This document shows, one piece after another, positions 35,839 through 44,153 of a DNA stretch of 64,000 nt; the first letter of the stretch is position 1; each line of letters starts with the position of its first letter. The notes beneath the pieces were generated by a model. The model saw nothing but the letters and a program-made list of their open reading frames with translations. It did no database searches and was not told where the DNA came from. The DNA lies in contig NZ_RCCV01000001.1 of NCBI RefSeq assembly GCF_003664255.1, positions 3,720,001-3,784,000 of the forward strand. Direction: 5' to 3'. Made by a program: the position numbers and the translations under genes. This stretch comes from Micromonospora sp. M71_S20 (lineage in GTDB: Bacteria; Actinomycetota; Actinomycetes; Mycobacteriales; Micromonosporaceae).

Positions 35839-36356
35839 CCCCTCCCTCGTACGCTTCGCGGAGTGCTCGACACCGAGCGTAGGAACGACACGGTACGCAT
35901 GCGCAGCCCCTCCCTGCGCGCCTGAATGATCTCGTCGAGCGGTGGGTCGAGCGGCCCGAGGACGGGGACGCTGTGCACCTTCGTGACGCAGTCGAGGTCG
36001 GTGCACACGAGGATGCCGAGCGTGCTCAGCCGCTGGCGCTTGTCCGCGGAGGGGCGTGGCGCGGCGAAGAGGGCGACCTCGTTGAAACGGCGCATGAAGT
36101 GGCACAGCGAGCACATGACCGCTCGCCCGCCGAGCTCAGCCCGGTTCGGATTCTGGCGGAGCAATGCGCCCGACGCCGTGCCGTCGATGTCGGTGACCAG
36201 GTAGGCGCGCAGTGGTGCTCGGGGATCTCGCCACCCGAGGTAGTCGAGCTTGTCCCACGCGACCTCGTCGAACCTGGCCGGCAGACGCACCTTGCTCCCG
36301 ACCGCGTCCAGGTTCATGATCGCACCCCGAACCTCGTCCCGGCTCATGGCCCGCAC
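35835..36356 (-). CDS. FBP-domain (FusB/EF-G-binding-like) zinc-finger protein
   Basis: A 173-residue protein ending in a treble-clef zinc finger: 'MCSLCHFMRRFNEVALF' and 'VCTDLDCVTKVHSVPV'. The Cys pairs match the FBP_C domain of FusB-type proteins, which bind elongation factor G and can confer fusidic acid tolerance. The GTG at 36356 fits the GGAGGT site best; ATG at 36347 is the alternative. First gene of an operon with a TetR repressor, so probably ligand-induced. Confidence 0.8.
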   Translation of the reverse strand: MRAMSRDEVRGAIMNLDAVGSKVRLPARFDEVAWDKLDYLGWRDPRAPLRAYLVTDIDGTASGALLRQNPNRAELGGRAVMCSLCHFMRRFNEVALFAAPRPSADKRQRLSTLGILVCTDLDCVTKVHSVPVLGPLDPPLDEIIQARREGLRMRTVSFLRSVSSTPRSVRGRG

Positions 36357-36379
36357 GACGTCACCTCCTGAAAAATTCT

Positions 36380-36408
36380 GTACACAGTTACAAATTGTAA
36401 GTGGGTAC
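36380..36408. promoter_or_regulatory. Likely TetR operator of the FBP-TetR operon
   Basis: TTACAAATTGTAA (36388-36400) is a perfect palindrome centred on 36394. GTAC at 36380-36383 and 36405-36408 is placed symmetrically around the same centre. It starts 23 bp upstream of the GTG start, where a repressor would block transcription. Confidence 0.75.
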
Positions 36409-36420
36409 AAGTTCACCGTC

Positions 36421-36908
36421 TAACGATTTCCGGCGCGAGCCGCCGCCCGAACTTCCTGCCCCGCTCGGTAGGAGCCAGCCTCGTCGCCCCCTGCGCCCGC
36501 CCGCACACCCGATCCGGCTGCAGGGCCGGAGACCGCCGGTCGACGCACGCGGGGACTCACCGAACGGGTCGATACCGCCTCGCCCGGACCCCGCCTCATC
36601 AATCGTTGGCGGACACCACCGCCCGCCTCGCGGTCACATCGTTCGGCGTCGCGGTCATCGGCCGGCGAACCGAACCACGATCCGCTCCACCGCTACTCGA
36701 CGGGAGATCACGCTGTGCCCCCGTCCGTCCGCGGCTTCCCGGTTCACCGCCGTGGTGCGCTGGGCATCGCGAGCCCAGCCGGCCAGCCGCGAAGCCCGGC
36801 CTGCGAAAGGGGCAGCGCCGCCGCAGCGCGTAGAGCGCCGCACTGGCCAGCGCTACCGAACGGCCCTCAGTGCCGACGCCGACCCAGCGGTGGTCACCGG
36901 GTGTATCC
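36421..36908. other. Gene-poor stretch before tRNA-Arg repeat
   Basis: No gene recognised in 488 bp. The 5' half of tRNA-Arg that would complete the repeat at 36909 is not present here. Confidence 0.4.
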
Positions 36909-37065
36909 GACTACGGATCAGAAGGTTAGGGGTTCGAGTCCCTTCGGGCGCACTTCACGATCAAGGCCGTGACCAGCGGAAACGCTGATCACGGCCTTGA
37001 TCGTTTCCGCGCCTTGGGACAGATTTTCCCAAGGCTTAGAATCTGGTGCTCCGATGGTGCTCCGT
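36909..37065 (+). repeat. tRNA-Arg(ACG) 3' half plus terminator, copy A (attachment-site-like)
   Basis: The sequence from the anticodon loop (CTACGGA) to the discriminator (CGGGCGCA) matches the 3' half of tRNA-Arg(ACG), but no 5' half is present. The first 51 bp (36909-36959) match copy B at 48406-48456 with one mismatch. A 20-bp-armed hairpin follows (36959-37002). Homology resumes at 37039-37065, at exactly the same spacing as in copy B. Such 3' halves are typical integration sites. Confidence 0.85.
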
Positions 37066-37197
37066 AGTCGCTGTGTCGACAGCGCGCCCGTCGGGCATAG
37101 CAAGAGAACCGGCTGCGCGTCTGTCGAGGTAGAAGAGGCTGTCCCGGCCCGGGTGGTACTCGTATCAGGGCTGGCGGTGTGGTGGGGAGGCCGATGC

Positions 37198-37838
37198 TTA
37201 CGAGGGCATCTCCCAGCGGCGGGGGCACAGCAGCACCCGCAACGCGACGGATGCCTGTTGGGGGACGACGCCGTTGCCGAGGACCCGCAGCGCGCCGGTG
37301 CGCGGTAACGCGAGCGCCGGGTCGGTGACGTGGCCGGTGTCCAGGCCCATGAGCCATTCCACGAACGGCGGTGCGAGGACCGGTTTGCCGTGTCGCCCGG
37401 TTGGGTCGGCTCCGGCACTGGACGGCCGAGCAGTAGCTCCCAGCGTGCCACCGCCGCGGTGTAGACGCCCCACCGGTCGACGTCGGGGTGGCCCAGCCCA
37501 ACCACGGTGGTGCGTAGGTCCGCGCCGCCGTCGCCGTGGCGGCCGGGTCCGCGGGAGTCGGAGGCGCGGGGGGTGGGCAAGGTCCGGGCCGGTACCCGCA
37601 CGGCCGCCGACGGCAGGGTGAGGTCCCCGTGCGACCCGCGTTGCCCGGGGCAGCCCTTGGTGCCGTCGCTGGCCTTCGGGGTGGGCAATAGCACCTGCGA
37701 CAGCGGCGGTCGCCACCCGGATCCGGCTCGCCGGCCCGGGGTGCCGGTGTCACTGGCCCTGGGCGTCGGCAGCAGCCGGGCCGCGTCGGTCAGGGTGCGG
37801 CCCGCGTGTCCGGTGGGTGTGATCCGCGCGGCGGTGAC
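37198..37838 (-). pseudogene. Cytosine DNA methyltransferase, C-terminal fragment with frameshift
   Basis: The minus strand reads 'RTLTDAARLLPTPRASD', 'LLPTPKASDGTKGCPGQRG', 'VARWELLLGRPVPEPTQPG', then after a shift near 37396 'PPFVEWLMGLDTGHVTDPAL' and 'RVLGNGVVPQQA'. This is the C-terminal half of phage-type Dcm methyltransferases. The catalytic N-terminal part is missing; homology ends near 37838, where an IS5 transposase begins in the opposite strand. Confidence 0.8.
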
Positions 37839-38613
37839 ATTCGATCAACGGGATCAGGTGGCGGGTGCGGACGGGGTGTCCGTGGCGTGATCTGCCGCCG
37901 GAGTACGGACCGTGGCAGACGGTGTATGGGCTGTTCAGGCGGTGGCAGCGCTCGGGGGTGTGGTCGCGGATCCTCACCGCGTTGCAGGCCAGGGCGGACG
38001 CGGCCGGCTTGGTCTGCTGGGAGGTCAACGTCGACTCGACGATCTGCCGGGCTCATCAGCACGCCGCCGGCGCCCGACGCGACGGCGACGCGCAGCGGGA
38101 GCCAGCCGGTGGGGTGGTGTCTGAGCCTGCCGATCACGGACTCGGCCGGTCCCGCGGTGGCCTGACCACGAAGATCCACCTGGTGTGTGAGCAGGGCCAG
38201 AAGCCACTGTCGATCCTGGTCACCGCCGGGCAGCGCGGGGCTCGCCGCAGTTCGTGCCGGTGCTGCGGGGTATCCGGGTGCCCCGGCTGGGACCAGGCCG
38301 ACCACGGCAGCGGCCGGTTCGGGTGCGCGGCGACAAGGCGTACTCGTCGCGGGCCAACCGTGAATATCTGCGCCGCCACGGGATCAAGGCCACCATCGCC
38401 GAGCCCGCCGACCAGGCCCGCAACCGTAAGAAGCGCGGCGCAGCCGGTGGCAGGCCACCAATGTTCGACGTCGAGGACTACAAGGCCCGTCACGCCGTGG
38501 AGTGCGGCATCAACCGGCTCAAACGCCACCGGGCCGTGGCCACCCGCTACGACAAACTCGCCGTCCGCTTCGAAGCTGCCGTGCACATCGCCGCGATCAA
38601 CGAGTGGCTCTGA
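37839..38613 (+). pseudogene. IS5-family transposase, 5'-truncated and frameshifted
   Basis: Coding resemblance starts abruptly with 'SINGIRWRVRTGCPWRDLP' and runs to '[18 protein letters not shown]'. A shift near 38240 is needed to continue '[20 protein letters not shown]' and '[20 protein letters not shown]' to a natural stop. The catalytic residues (Asp in 'VNVDSTI', Asp in 'GDKAYSS', Glu in 'VECGINR') are present. The N-terminal 40-60 residues are gone, so it is dead. Some IS5 subgroups use programmed frameshifting, but the truncation settles it. Confidence 0.85.
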
Positions 38614-38674
38614 CCACCGAGCAACACCTCATGCGAAGCTGAGCCCGCTGACCAGCAGAGCAGGGAGACACCGG

Positions 38675-38986
38675 ATGGCCGCCGACTACTACTACGCCGA
38701 CACCGAGAACGGCGACCACATCGACGACCCCTCCGAAGACGCCCTGTTCATGCTCATCGACGAACTGAACCACGCTGACAACACCTTCGTCACGATCAAC
38801 CCTGCCGACGACGACCCAGCCTGGTACGCCTCAATCTCACTGCTCGACGACGACACCTACGAAGTCGAACGCCGTGACACCCACCAGCACATCCACGACC
38901 TCACCACCGAGACCGACCCCGGCCACATCGCCAGGGACCTCACCATCTGGCTAGCCGGCCGCCACTACCCCAACCGACCAGCCTGA
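38675..38986 (+). CDS. Imm1-like small acidic protein (orphan immunity protein)
   Basis: A 103-residue very acidic protein with 'YYYADTENGDHIDDPSEDAL' and 'TFVTINPADDDPAWYASISL'. The layout resembles Imm1-type immunity proteins, which bind and block nuclease-type toxins. ATG at 38675 has GGGAG upstream. It directly follows a transposase fragment; no toxin is nearby. Confidence 0.6.
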   Translation: MAADYYYADTENGDHIDDPSEDALFMLIDELNHADNTFVTINPADDDPAWYASISLLDDDTYEVERRDTHQHIHDLTTETDPGHIARDLTIWLAGRHYPNRPA

Positions 38987-39229
38987 ACCTCAGTCCGTAC
39001 TTCTGAAACAGGCCCTAGTCCTGGCCCCGCCCACCACCGGCCAGCATGACCAGCTGCTCGTCTCGCCACCCCGGCTTCTCACGTCGTAAGGAGGACCTGG
39101 GCACGACAAGCCAGACAGCGAACCTGTGCCATCCGCCATCGATCCGATCGAACGTGAGCCATCCCCGTGCTCTACTCCTTGAGAGACAGAAGCCTCTCGG
39201 CTCGTCCACCTCTCGTGAGGAGGAGCTAC

Positions 39230-39568
39230 GTGCGGAACGCTGGCGATCGTGACACCGCCCACCGAGTCCCCGTTTCCGCGTACGTGGTCATGCTGGGTTG
39301 GCATGGCCTGGTGATCGTCGCCTACTTCTTCCTCCTCGACCGGCAATCTCACACGAGGGTGAATTATGACTACTCACCGTGGGAAGAAATGTGGATCTTC
39401 GGGGTCACCGTCGGCGCACCAGTACTCCTCGGCACCCTGCTGACTGGCGTGATCCTGCTCCGGAGGCTTCTGGCGAGAAGCCGGATCAACGGCATCGTGC
39501 TCGGTACCGCCGCCGCCTCGCCGATGCTTCTGTTTGTGGCGGTGGCCGCCGGTCCTTTCCTGCGCTGA
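39230..39568 (+). CDS. Small membrane protein, unknown
   Basis: A 112-residue protein with three hydrophobic segments (about 17-35, 50-78 and 85-110). GTG at 39230 follows GAGGAGGAG. No family recognised. It is surrounded by mobile-element remnants. Confidence 0.6.
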   Translation: MRNAGDRDTAHRVPVSAYVVMLGWHGLVIVAYFFLLDRQSHTRVNYDYSPWEEMWIFGVTVGAPVLLGTLLTGVILLRRLLARSRINGIVLGTAAASPMLLFVAVAAGPFLR

Positions 39569-39665
39569 GGATCCGAGCTGCTCGGCGGCCCGGCGTGGCC
39601 GACGCTGGCGATGCTGGCCGAGGTCGACGGCATCGGCCTGAGCGACATCGGCGAGCACGACAATC

Positions 39666-39926
39666 GTGGCCAACACCAACGAGGGCCTGGCCGCCGCTCG
39701 CGCACGGGGGCAGCGCCGCGGCCGGCCACAGGCGATGACGCCGGAGAAGGTGGCGTACGCGCTGCAACTGCTCGCCGAGCCGAACCGCACGATGACCTCG
39801 ATCGCCAAGCTGCTTGGCGTATCCCGTAGCACTCTGTACGGCGCGCTGCCTGGCCTCATTCCGGCCCAACACGAACAGGTCGCCCTGGGAGACCGGCGAG
39901 CCAGCCGAATCATTCAGGATCTGTAG
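39666..39926 (+). pseudogene. Serine recombinase (resolvase) C-terminal remnant
   Basis: 'NEGLAAARARGQRRGRPQA' and the helix-turn-helix 'TSIAKLLGVSRSTLYGAL' are the C-terminal part of resolvase/invertase serine recombinases. The catalytic N-terminal domain is absent, apart from a possible trace upstream in another frame. Confidence 0.8.
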
Positions 39927-39962
39927 TGAGGTACGCCTCTACGATGTGGGTGAGGAGTCTTC

Positions 39963-40142
39963 GTGGCTGGTGTGAGTTCTCTCTGGGCGCACAGCCCTGT
40001 TCCTGGCCGTACCCAGCGGCATTCTCTTGCCGAGCATCTTCGAAGCCCCGCGGAGTTGGCGCGACGGTTCACCGTTTCGTTCAGTGGGGGCGACGTGGCG
40101 TACTGGCTTGGTGCGCTGCATGACGTGGCTTCTCCGCCGTGA
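39963..40142 (+). pseudogene. Cas3 HD-nuclease N-terminal fragment
   Basis: GTG at 39963 follows GAGGAG and encodes 59 residues: 'SSLWAHSPVPGRTQRHSLAE', 'HLRSPAELARRF', and 'DVAYWLGALHDV' before a stop. This is the beginning of type I CRISPR Cas3, up to the HD motif. Everything after it is missing. I see no CRISPR array or other cas gene in the window. Confidence 0.6.
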
Positions 40143-40647
40143 GGGCTGTCTCGCCAGCAGAGGCAGGACGGCTATACGAACGAGAAGACACGTTCCCCGG
40201 GTCCACGACCGCAGCCAGAACCGCTCCAGGAGCGAGGGCCGGGTCATCAGCGCGGATTGTCTCGGCCTCGAAGGTGGCGAACCCAGTGCCACTGATCCGC
40301 AGGCGGAGCTTCAACCCGGGGTCCTCCTCACCAAGGTAATTGGACACGGTCAGGATCTCCGCCGTTGCGGCGACACCGGTAGCGGCGAGCTGGCGCGCGT
40401 CGCGGCGCGAGCGAGTGACCAGCCGCAAGCCCCAAACTCCGAAGCCGCCACCGACGATCGTCGCCAGTAGGCCCCCGACGAGCAGGCCCCAGTAGTCTGC
40501 GGCAGCCAGGATCCGGCCCTGCGACACGACGACGAACAGCAGGGCCGGTCCGGGCAGACAGATCGCCAAGAACATCACTCGGCAAAGCAGTGCGCCGATC
40601 GGACCAATGCGCGTCTCCGCCTCTCGGGGTGCAGTCGTCACCCCCAC
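40081..40647 (-). CDS. Membrane protein with DUF3592-like outer domain
   Basis: A 188-residue protein with two hydrophobic segments (about 16-45 and 53-75), an Arg-rich loop and a soluble region starting 'GVAATAEILTVSNYLGEEDP' (about 90-150), similar to DUF3592-type modules. The last about 35 residues are read through the antisense of the cas3 fragment, so the C-terminus is probably not original. GTG at 40647 or 40641. Confidence 0.55.
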   Translation of the reverse strand: MGVTTAPREAETRIGPIGALLCRVMFLAICLPGPALLFVVVSQGRILAAADYWGLLVGGLLATIVGGGFGVWGLRLVTRSRRDARQLAATGVAATAEILTVSNYLGEEDPGLKLRLRISGTGFATFEAETIRADDPALAPGAVLAAVVDPGNVSSRSYSRPASAGETALTAEKPRHAAHQASTPRRPH

Positions 40648-40871
40648 AATCTAACGACCTGGTGCACGGTTGCGATCCCTTGAGCGTCGATGACGGTTGT
40701 TTGTGCCATGACCGATGCTGCGATCTGATGCCTCCGCGACCTGGACGCGGAAGCGGAGGCGATGTCTACGCGTTTCTGGGAGTCCTTCGCCCGTTACGTT
40801 CGTCCGGTCCTGGACAGATTCACGACGCGGCACCCCAGGTCACGGGCGTACGGTCGGATGCGGTCGCAGAT

Positions 40872-41030
40872 AAACGGTGAGCTGATCGTGTGGAAGCGAG
40901 CCGGACGAACTCCGCGCTGCTTCAGCGGCGAGTAGCCGCCGGACGCGGTCTACTACGCTTGGTCACCGGCCACCCGGCCCGCTACGTGCTGTTCGATCTG
41001 GTGGCAGCCGCCGAAGGTCGGCCCGGCCTG
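40872..41030 (+). pseudogene. ATP-dependent DNA ligase fragment
   Basis: Two frames give 'NGELIVWKRAGRT' and then 'NSALLQRRVAAGRGLLRLV' and 'GHPARYVLFDLV'. This is the adenylation-domain segment of actinobacterial ATP-dependent DNA ligases (LigC/LigD-like). Both ends are missing and a frameshift is present. Confidence 0.6.
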
Positions 41031-41059
41031 TACGCCTCCGTCGGTCTGAGCACCAGCGG

Positions 41060-42349
41060 TTACAGGTCGTCGCCGTCGAACCAGTCGTCCTCGTCGTCGA
41101 GGCGGCGGGATGTGCTGCGGTGGCGACGGTCCTTAGGGGTGACGATGTCACCGAAGTCGTATTCCGCGTGTGCATCGGCAATACCGAACGTGACGCGCGG
41201 GTCTAACGGGTGCTCGCAAACGATCGGTTCGGTGCCGTCGTAGTCGACGAGTTCCCAGGTGCTGCCGTAGGCGTCGACGAGCTCGCAGGTCAGATCGTAG
41301 ACATCGCCGGTGGTGGGATCGGTCCAGCTCGTGGGGAGTTCGGAGGCGTACCTGTCCGGTGTGACTGAGCCCAGGTCCCGGTGAACGTTCAGGTCCCAGA
41401 CCCGGACGCGCTCGCTGGCACTCGCCGCGAGCACGATCGTGCCGCCATGCCGGGTGCCGCAGGCGATCGAGGAGATGATGCCGATGTCGCGGCCGTCGAA
41501 CAGCGGTGGTCCGAGCTGTAGGCGTCGTCGGACGTCCCACACCCGCACGTCCTTGCCGCCGCTGATCGCGACGATCTGCCCGGATACCTTGGCGAGTGCG
41601 ACGGCATGCACCCTGCTGTCGTGACCGACCAATGTCGCCGCCGGTCGGTCGGGATCGTCGAGATTCCATAGCCGGACGGTGCCATCCCTGCCGCCGGAAA
41701 CGGCGATCGGCCGGCTGCCGAGGACCCCGTATGCGACCGCCTCGACCTCGGAGTCGTGGCCGCGGAGCGGCTGGCCAATCTGCTGGCACCGGTCGAGGTC
41801 CCAGATTCGAACGGTGTGGTCCTCGCTGGCGGTAACGGCGATCGGGCGGCCGTGCATCGCCCCACAGGCCACGGATCTGATGACGGAGGTGTGGCCGCGC
41901 ATCGGGCCGCTGAGCCGCCTTCCGGTTGCCGCATGCCAGACCTGTACGGTCTGATCGTAACCACCGGTTACCGCGATTAGCTCGCCGTTGAGCTGTGTGC
42001 AGGCGACATCACAAAGACCCAGGTTGACGCTGGTGTGGCTGAGCTGCCGTCGCTCCACCAGGTCCCACACTCGTAGACCACCGCCGACAACGACCGCCAC
42101 CGGGCGCTCCCTCATTACCCCGTATGCGATGCCTCCCCACACCGAACCAACGTCCGGGACGGTGAACGGGTCGCCCATCTGCTGATGGTCGTCCATGCTC
42201 CAGACCTGAAAGGAGTGGTCGCCGAGGGTGAGCGCGACGCGGCGGCCGTCGACGAGTCCACACACGACACGACGGATGCCGGCTCCGCTCAAGGGCGGGA
42301 CGATCTGCGGGCCGAACCGTCGCGGTATCCGTGGATTCACCCCTGGCAT
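41060..42349 (-). CDS. WD40-repeat protein with acidic C-terminal tail
   Basis: A 429-residue soluble protein with six to seven WD40 repeats, seen as 'VRIWDLDRCQQIGQPLRGHD', 'VRLWNLDDPD', 'VRVWDVRRR' and 'VRVWDLNVHR'. A C-terminal region (about 340-400) has 'YDLTCELVDAYGSTWELVDY', followed by an Asp/Glu-rich tail. ATG at 42349. It has no membrane segment, unlike the WD40 protein at 15646. It probably acts as a protein-binding scaffold. Confidence 0.85.
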   Translation of the reverse strand: MPGVNPRIPRRFGPQIVPPLSGAGIRRVVCGLVDGRRVALTLGDHSFQVWSMDDHQQMGDPFTVPDVGSVWGGIAYGVMRERPVAVVVGGGLRVWDLVERRQLSHTSVNLGLCDVACTQLNGELIAVTGGYDQTVQVWHAATGRRLSGPMRGHTSVIRSVACGAMHGRPIAVTASEDHTVRIWDLDRCQQIGQPLRGHDSEVEAVAYGVLGSRPIAVSGGRDGTVRLWNLDDPDRPAATLVGHDSRVHAVALAKVSGQIVAISGGKDVRVWDVRRRLQLGPPLFDGRDIGIISSIACGTRHGGTIVLAASASERVRVWDLNVHRDLGSVTPDRYASELPTSWTDPTTGDVYDLTCELVDAYGSTWELVDYDGTEPIVCEHPLDPRVTFGIADAHAEYDFGDIVTPKDRRHRSTSRRLDDEDDWFDGDDL

Positions 42350-42419
42350 TCATCCTCCGCAACGCCGATCAGGAGAAGGAGAATACCGGCTCACCGCCGA
42401 TGCGGTATTGGCCTGGGTC

Positions 42420-42640
42420 TGTGCGGGAAAGAGAGCTGCATGACCTGGCCCGGCGCAGCCGTTGGCCGGTGTCGTGCGGGATTCCGGCTTGCCGGAGGCC
42501 TGGATCTGCGCGGGCGTTATTCGGGATCTCGTTCGCAGTGAGCGGTATGGCGACGGCGGCGCCCCTTCACGGGTGCGGGACGTCGAAGTCGTCTTCCTCG
42601 ACCCGACAGACCTGAGCCGCGACAACGACGACCGGGTCAC
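42420..42640 (+). pseudogene. Nucleotidyltransferase-family (NTP_transf_6 type) fragment
   Basis: 'DSGLPEAWICAGVIRDLV' and 'SRVRDVEVVFLDPTDLSRDN' match the N-terminal part of small nucleotidyltransferase-like proteins. A preceding piece ('ELHDLARRSRW') is in another frame. The C-terminal part is missing. Confidence 0.55.
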
Positions 42641-42889
42641 ACCGAAGGCTGGCGACGACCTGGCGGGAGCCAGTGGGAGGCGAAGAACCAGCACAGCACC
42701 CGTCGCGGCCCGGTTACGTCCGGCGGGCGCCGTGGCGGGGCGGGCCTGCTGTGCTGGCTCGGTGGTCCGGGACAGCAGGTGGAAGGCGCGGTCGGGGGCA
42801 CTGGTGGAGGGATCAACTCCGGTCTGCTGGCCCGGCGGCTGGACCGGCCGCTACGCGGAGCACGTCTGATGTTTTGCGGCCCTCCCGGG

Positions 42890-43085
42890 CTGGGTAGTGG
42901 CCAGGCTGCAGGGCCAGCCCGGCCACTACGAGGGGACCCGCGCTGCCGTCGTGCCATAACCAGAGGCGTTTGAGATCGGGCATGACTCGCACGCCAAGTT
43001 GGTGGGCCATCGAGTCGATGGCCTCGATCGTGGCGGACGGGCGTAGTGACTCGTAGGTCGCTGGGGCCTGTTCCCGCAGCCACCG
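42890..43085 (-). pseudogene. SMI1/KNR4-like fragment cut by an IS remnant
   Basis: The minus strand reads 'TIEAIDSMAHQLGVRVMPDL' and 'KRLWLWHDG', the N-terminal hallmark of SMI1/KNR4 immunity-type proteins. It starts right next to the IS701 fragment at 43105-43304, which probably removed its beginning. Confidence 0.5.
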
Positions 43086-43104
43086 CTCCAGCCTCGCTCA
43101 GACT

Positions 43105-43304
43105 GACGATCATCGACACGGACCCCGACCCGCTGATCATCGCGTTGACCGTCGCCGAGATTCGCCGACTCCTCAACGCCTTCGTCCTCGACGTGGCGCT
43201 ACCGCCGGAGCACACCCTGCGCTGGTCAATCTGGCGGCGAACATCCCAAGCCCGAGCCCGCCGATCCCACTATCAGCGCAGACAGGCCAAGTGACGTTGG
43301 AATA
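43105..43304 (+). mobile_element. IS701-type element, transposase 3'-end fragment
   Basis: About 200 bp highly similar to the 3' end of the element at 50818-52078. It encodes 'LTVAEIRRLLNAFVLDV' and 'RARRSHYQRRQAK' and ends GGAATA followed by TTAG. The TTAG supplies the TAA stop of the convergent gene at 43305. Confidence 0.8.
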
Positions 43305-44153
43305 TTAGCCAGGCTCCCTCGCCTGGCAGACCCGGGGTGGCGGCTTATCGCCATAGTTCAGTTCCGGGCAGTAACGGAGCGTGGGCTTGGGGGAGACGGC
43401 CCATTCGTATCGAGCAGCCTGGTAGCCCATGAATGTTGTGCGTCCGCAGCAGCGGAAGTATCCGCCTGCCTCGTCACGCAGCTCGTAGCTTTGGGTCACC
43501 CCATCGACCTCAAGGTCGACGCGCAGGTAGTAGTTCCACCCCCCGATCGGAAATTTTTCGCCGACCGACTCGGTGCCGGACAGGTCGACCAGCAGCCGGA
43601 TCGTCTGCCCTGGTACGAGCAGGTGCGGCCCGCCGAGGTCGAGGATGTCGGGCGTGGCCGTGGGGGCGGGAGGTTCTTCACGGCAGGCCACCTCCACCCA
43701 CGGGCCCTGCTCCCGCTCCCGGGCAATCTGCGCAACCGGCACAGCCACGACTCTGTGAACCGCCACGTCTACGCGGCGCTCGCCGCGAATGGTCAGTAGG
43801 TGGAGGGGTTCGAAGCCGACGGGGACGGCACCTCTGCGCTGTGCCCACGAGGCGAACTGCTGGCAGTCCCGTACCTGCGATGGTGGGACCGTCCGAGCCT
43901 GCGCCTCCGCGACTTCGAGGGCCAGCTCGCTGCTGTTCCGGGTGCCCGCGAGCGTGGCGGCCAGCGAAACCCCGTCGGCGCTGCTGGCTGTCGGACCGGC
44001 GGAGGACGGGCTGCCCGTGGGTGCCGCCTGGGGCGGCAGCGCCGGGCGGTCGTCGTCGCCATCGTCGCGTAGGGCTTGGACCACGGCAAAAGTCAGTGCC
44101 CAGGACAGCGCAAACGTGGCGAGTAGCACGGCGCCCCGGCGCCTGGCGTTCAT
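43305..44153 (-). CDS. Membrane-anchored extracytoplasmic protein, paralogue of upstream gene
   Basis: A 282-residue protein with one N-terminal hydrophobic helix (about 8-27), a Pro/Ser/Thr/Ala linker and an outer domain with 'LLVPGQTIRLLVDLSG' and 'WNYYLRVDLEVDGVTQSYEL' (about 190-235). The same pattern occurs in the upstream gene's product. Four or more cysteines near the C-terminus ('YFRCCGRT', 'RYCPELN', 'RVCQAR') may form disulfides. ATG at 44153 overlaps the upstream stop (ATGA). Its stop codon lies at the edge of an IS fragment, so the original C-terminus may be lost. Confidence 0.7.
   Translation of the reverse strand: MNARRRGAVLLATFALSWALTFAVVQALRDDGDDDRPALPPQAAPTGSPSSAGPTASSADGVSLAATLAGTRNSSELALEVAEAQARTVPPSQVRDCQQFASWAQRRGAVPVGFEPLHLLTIRGERRVDVAVHRVVAVPVAQIAREREQGPWVEVACREEPPAPTATPDILDLGGPHLLVPGQTIRLLVDLSGTESVGEKFPIGGWNYYLRVDLEVDGVTQSYELRDEAGGYFRCCGRTTFMGYQAARYEWAVSPKPTLRYCPELNYGDKPPPRVCQAREPG

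Noticed and set aside
36909..36950. Functional tRNA-Arg gene
   Set aside because: Only the 3' half is present; the upstream sequence cannot form the acceptor or D arm. Same for the copy at 48406.
36918..37716. Minus-strand proteins reading through the tRNA repeat and ending '...RPKGLEPLTF'
   Set aside because: This C-terminus is the antisense of the tRNA-Arg 3' half, a common false annotation; the same tail appears from copy B at 48415.
38240..38250. Programmed frameshift of the IS5 transposase
   Set aside because: Possible in IS5 subgroups, but the N-terminus is missing, so the gene is dead either way.
39963..40142. CRISPR array near the cas3 fragment
   Set aside because: I looked for regularly spaced 28-37-bp repeats here and in the rest of the window and saw none.
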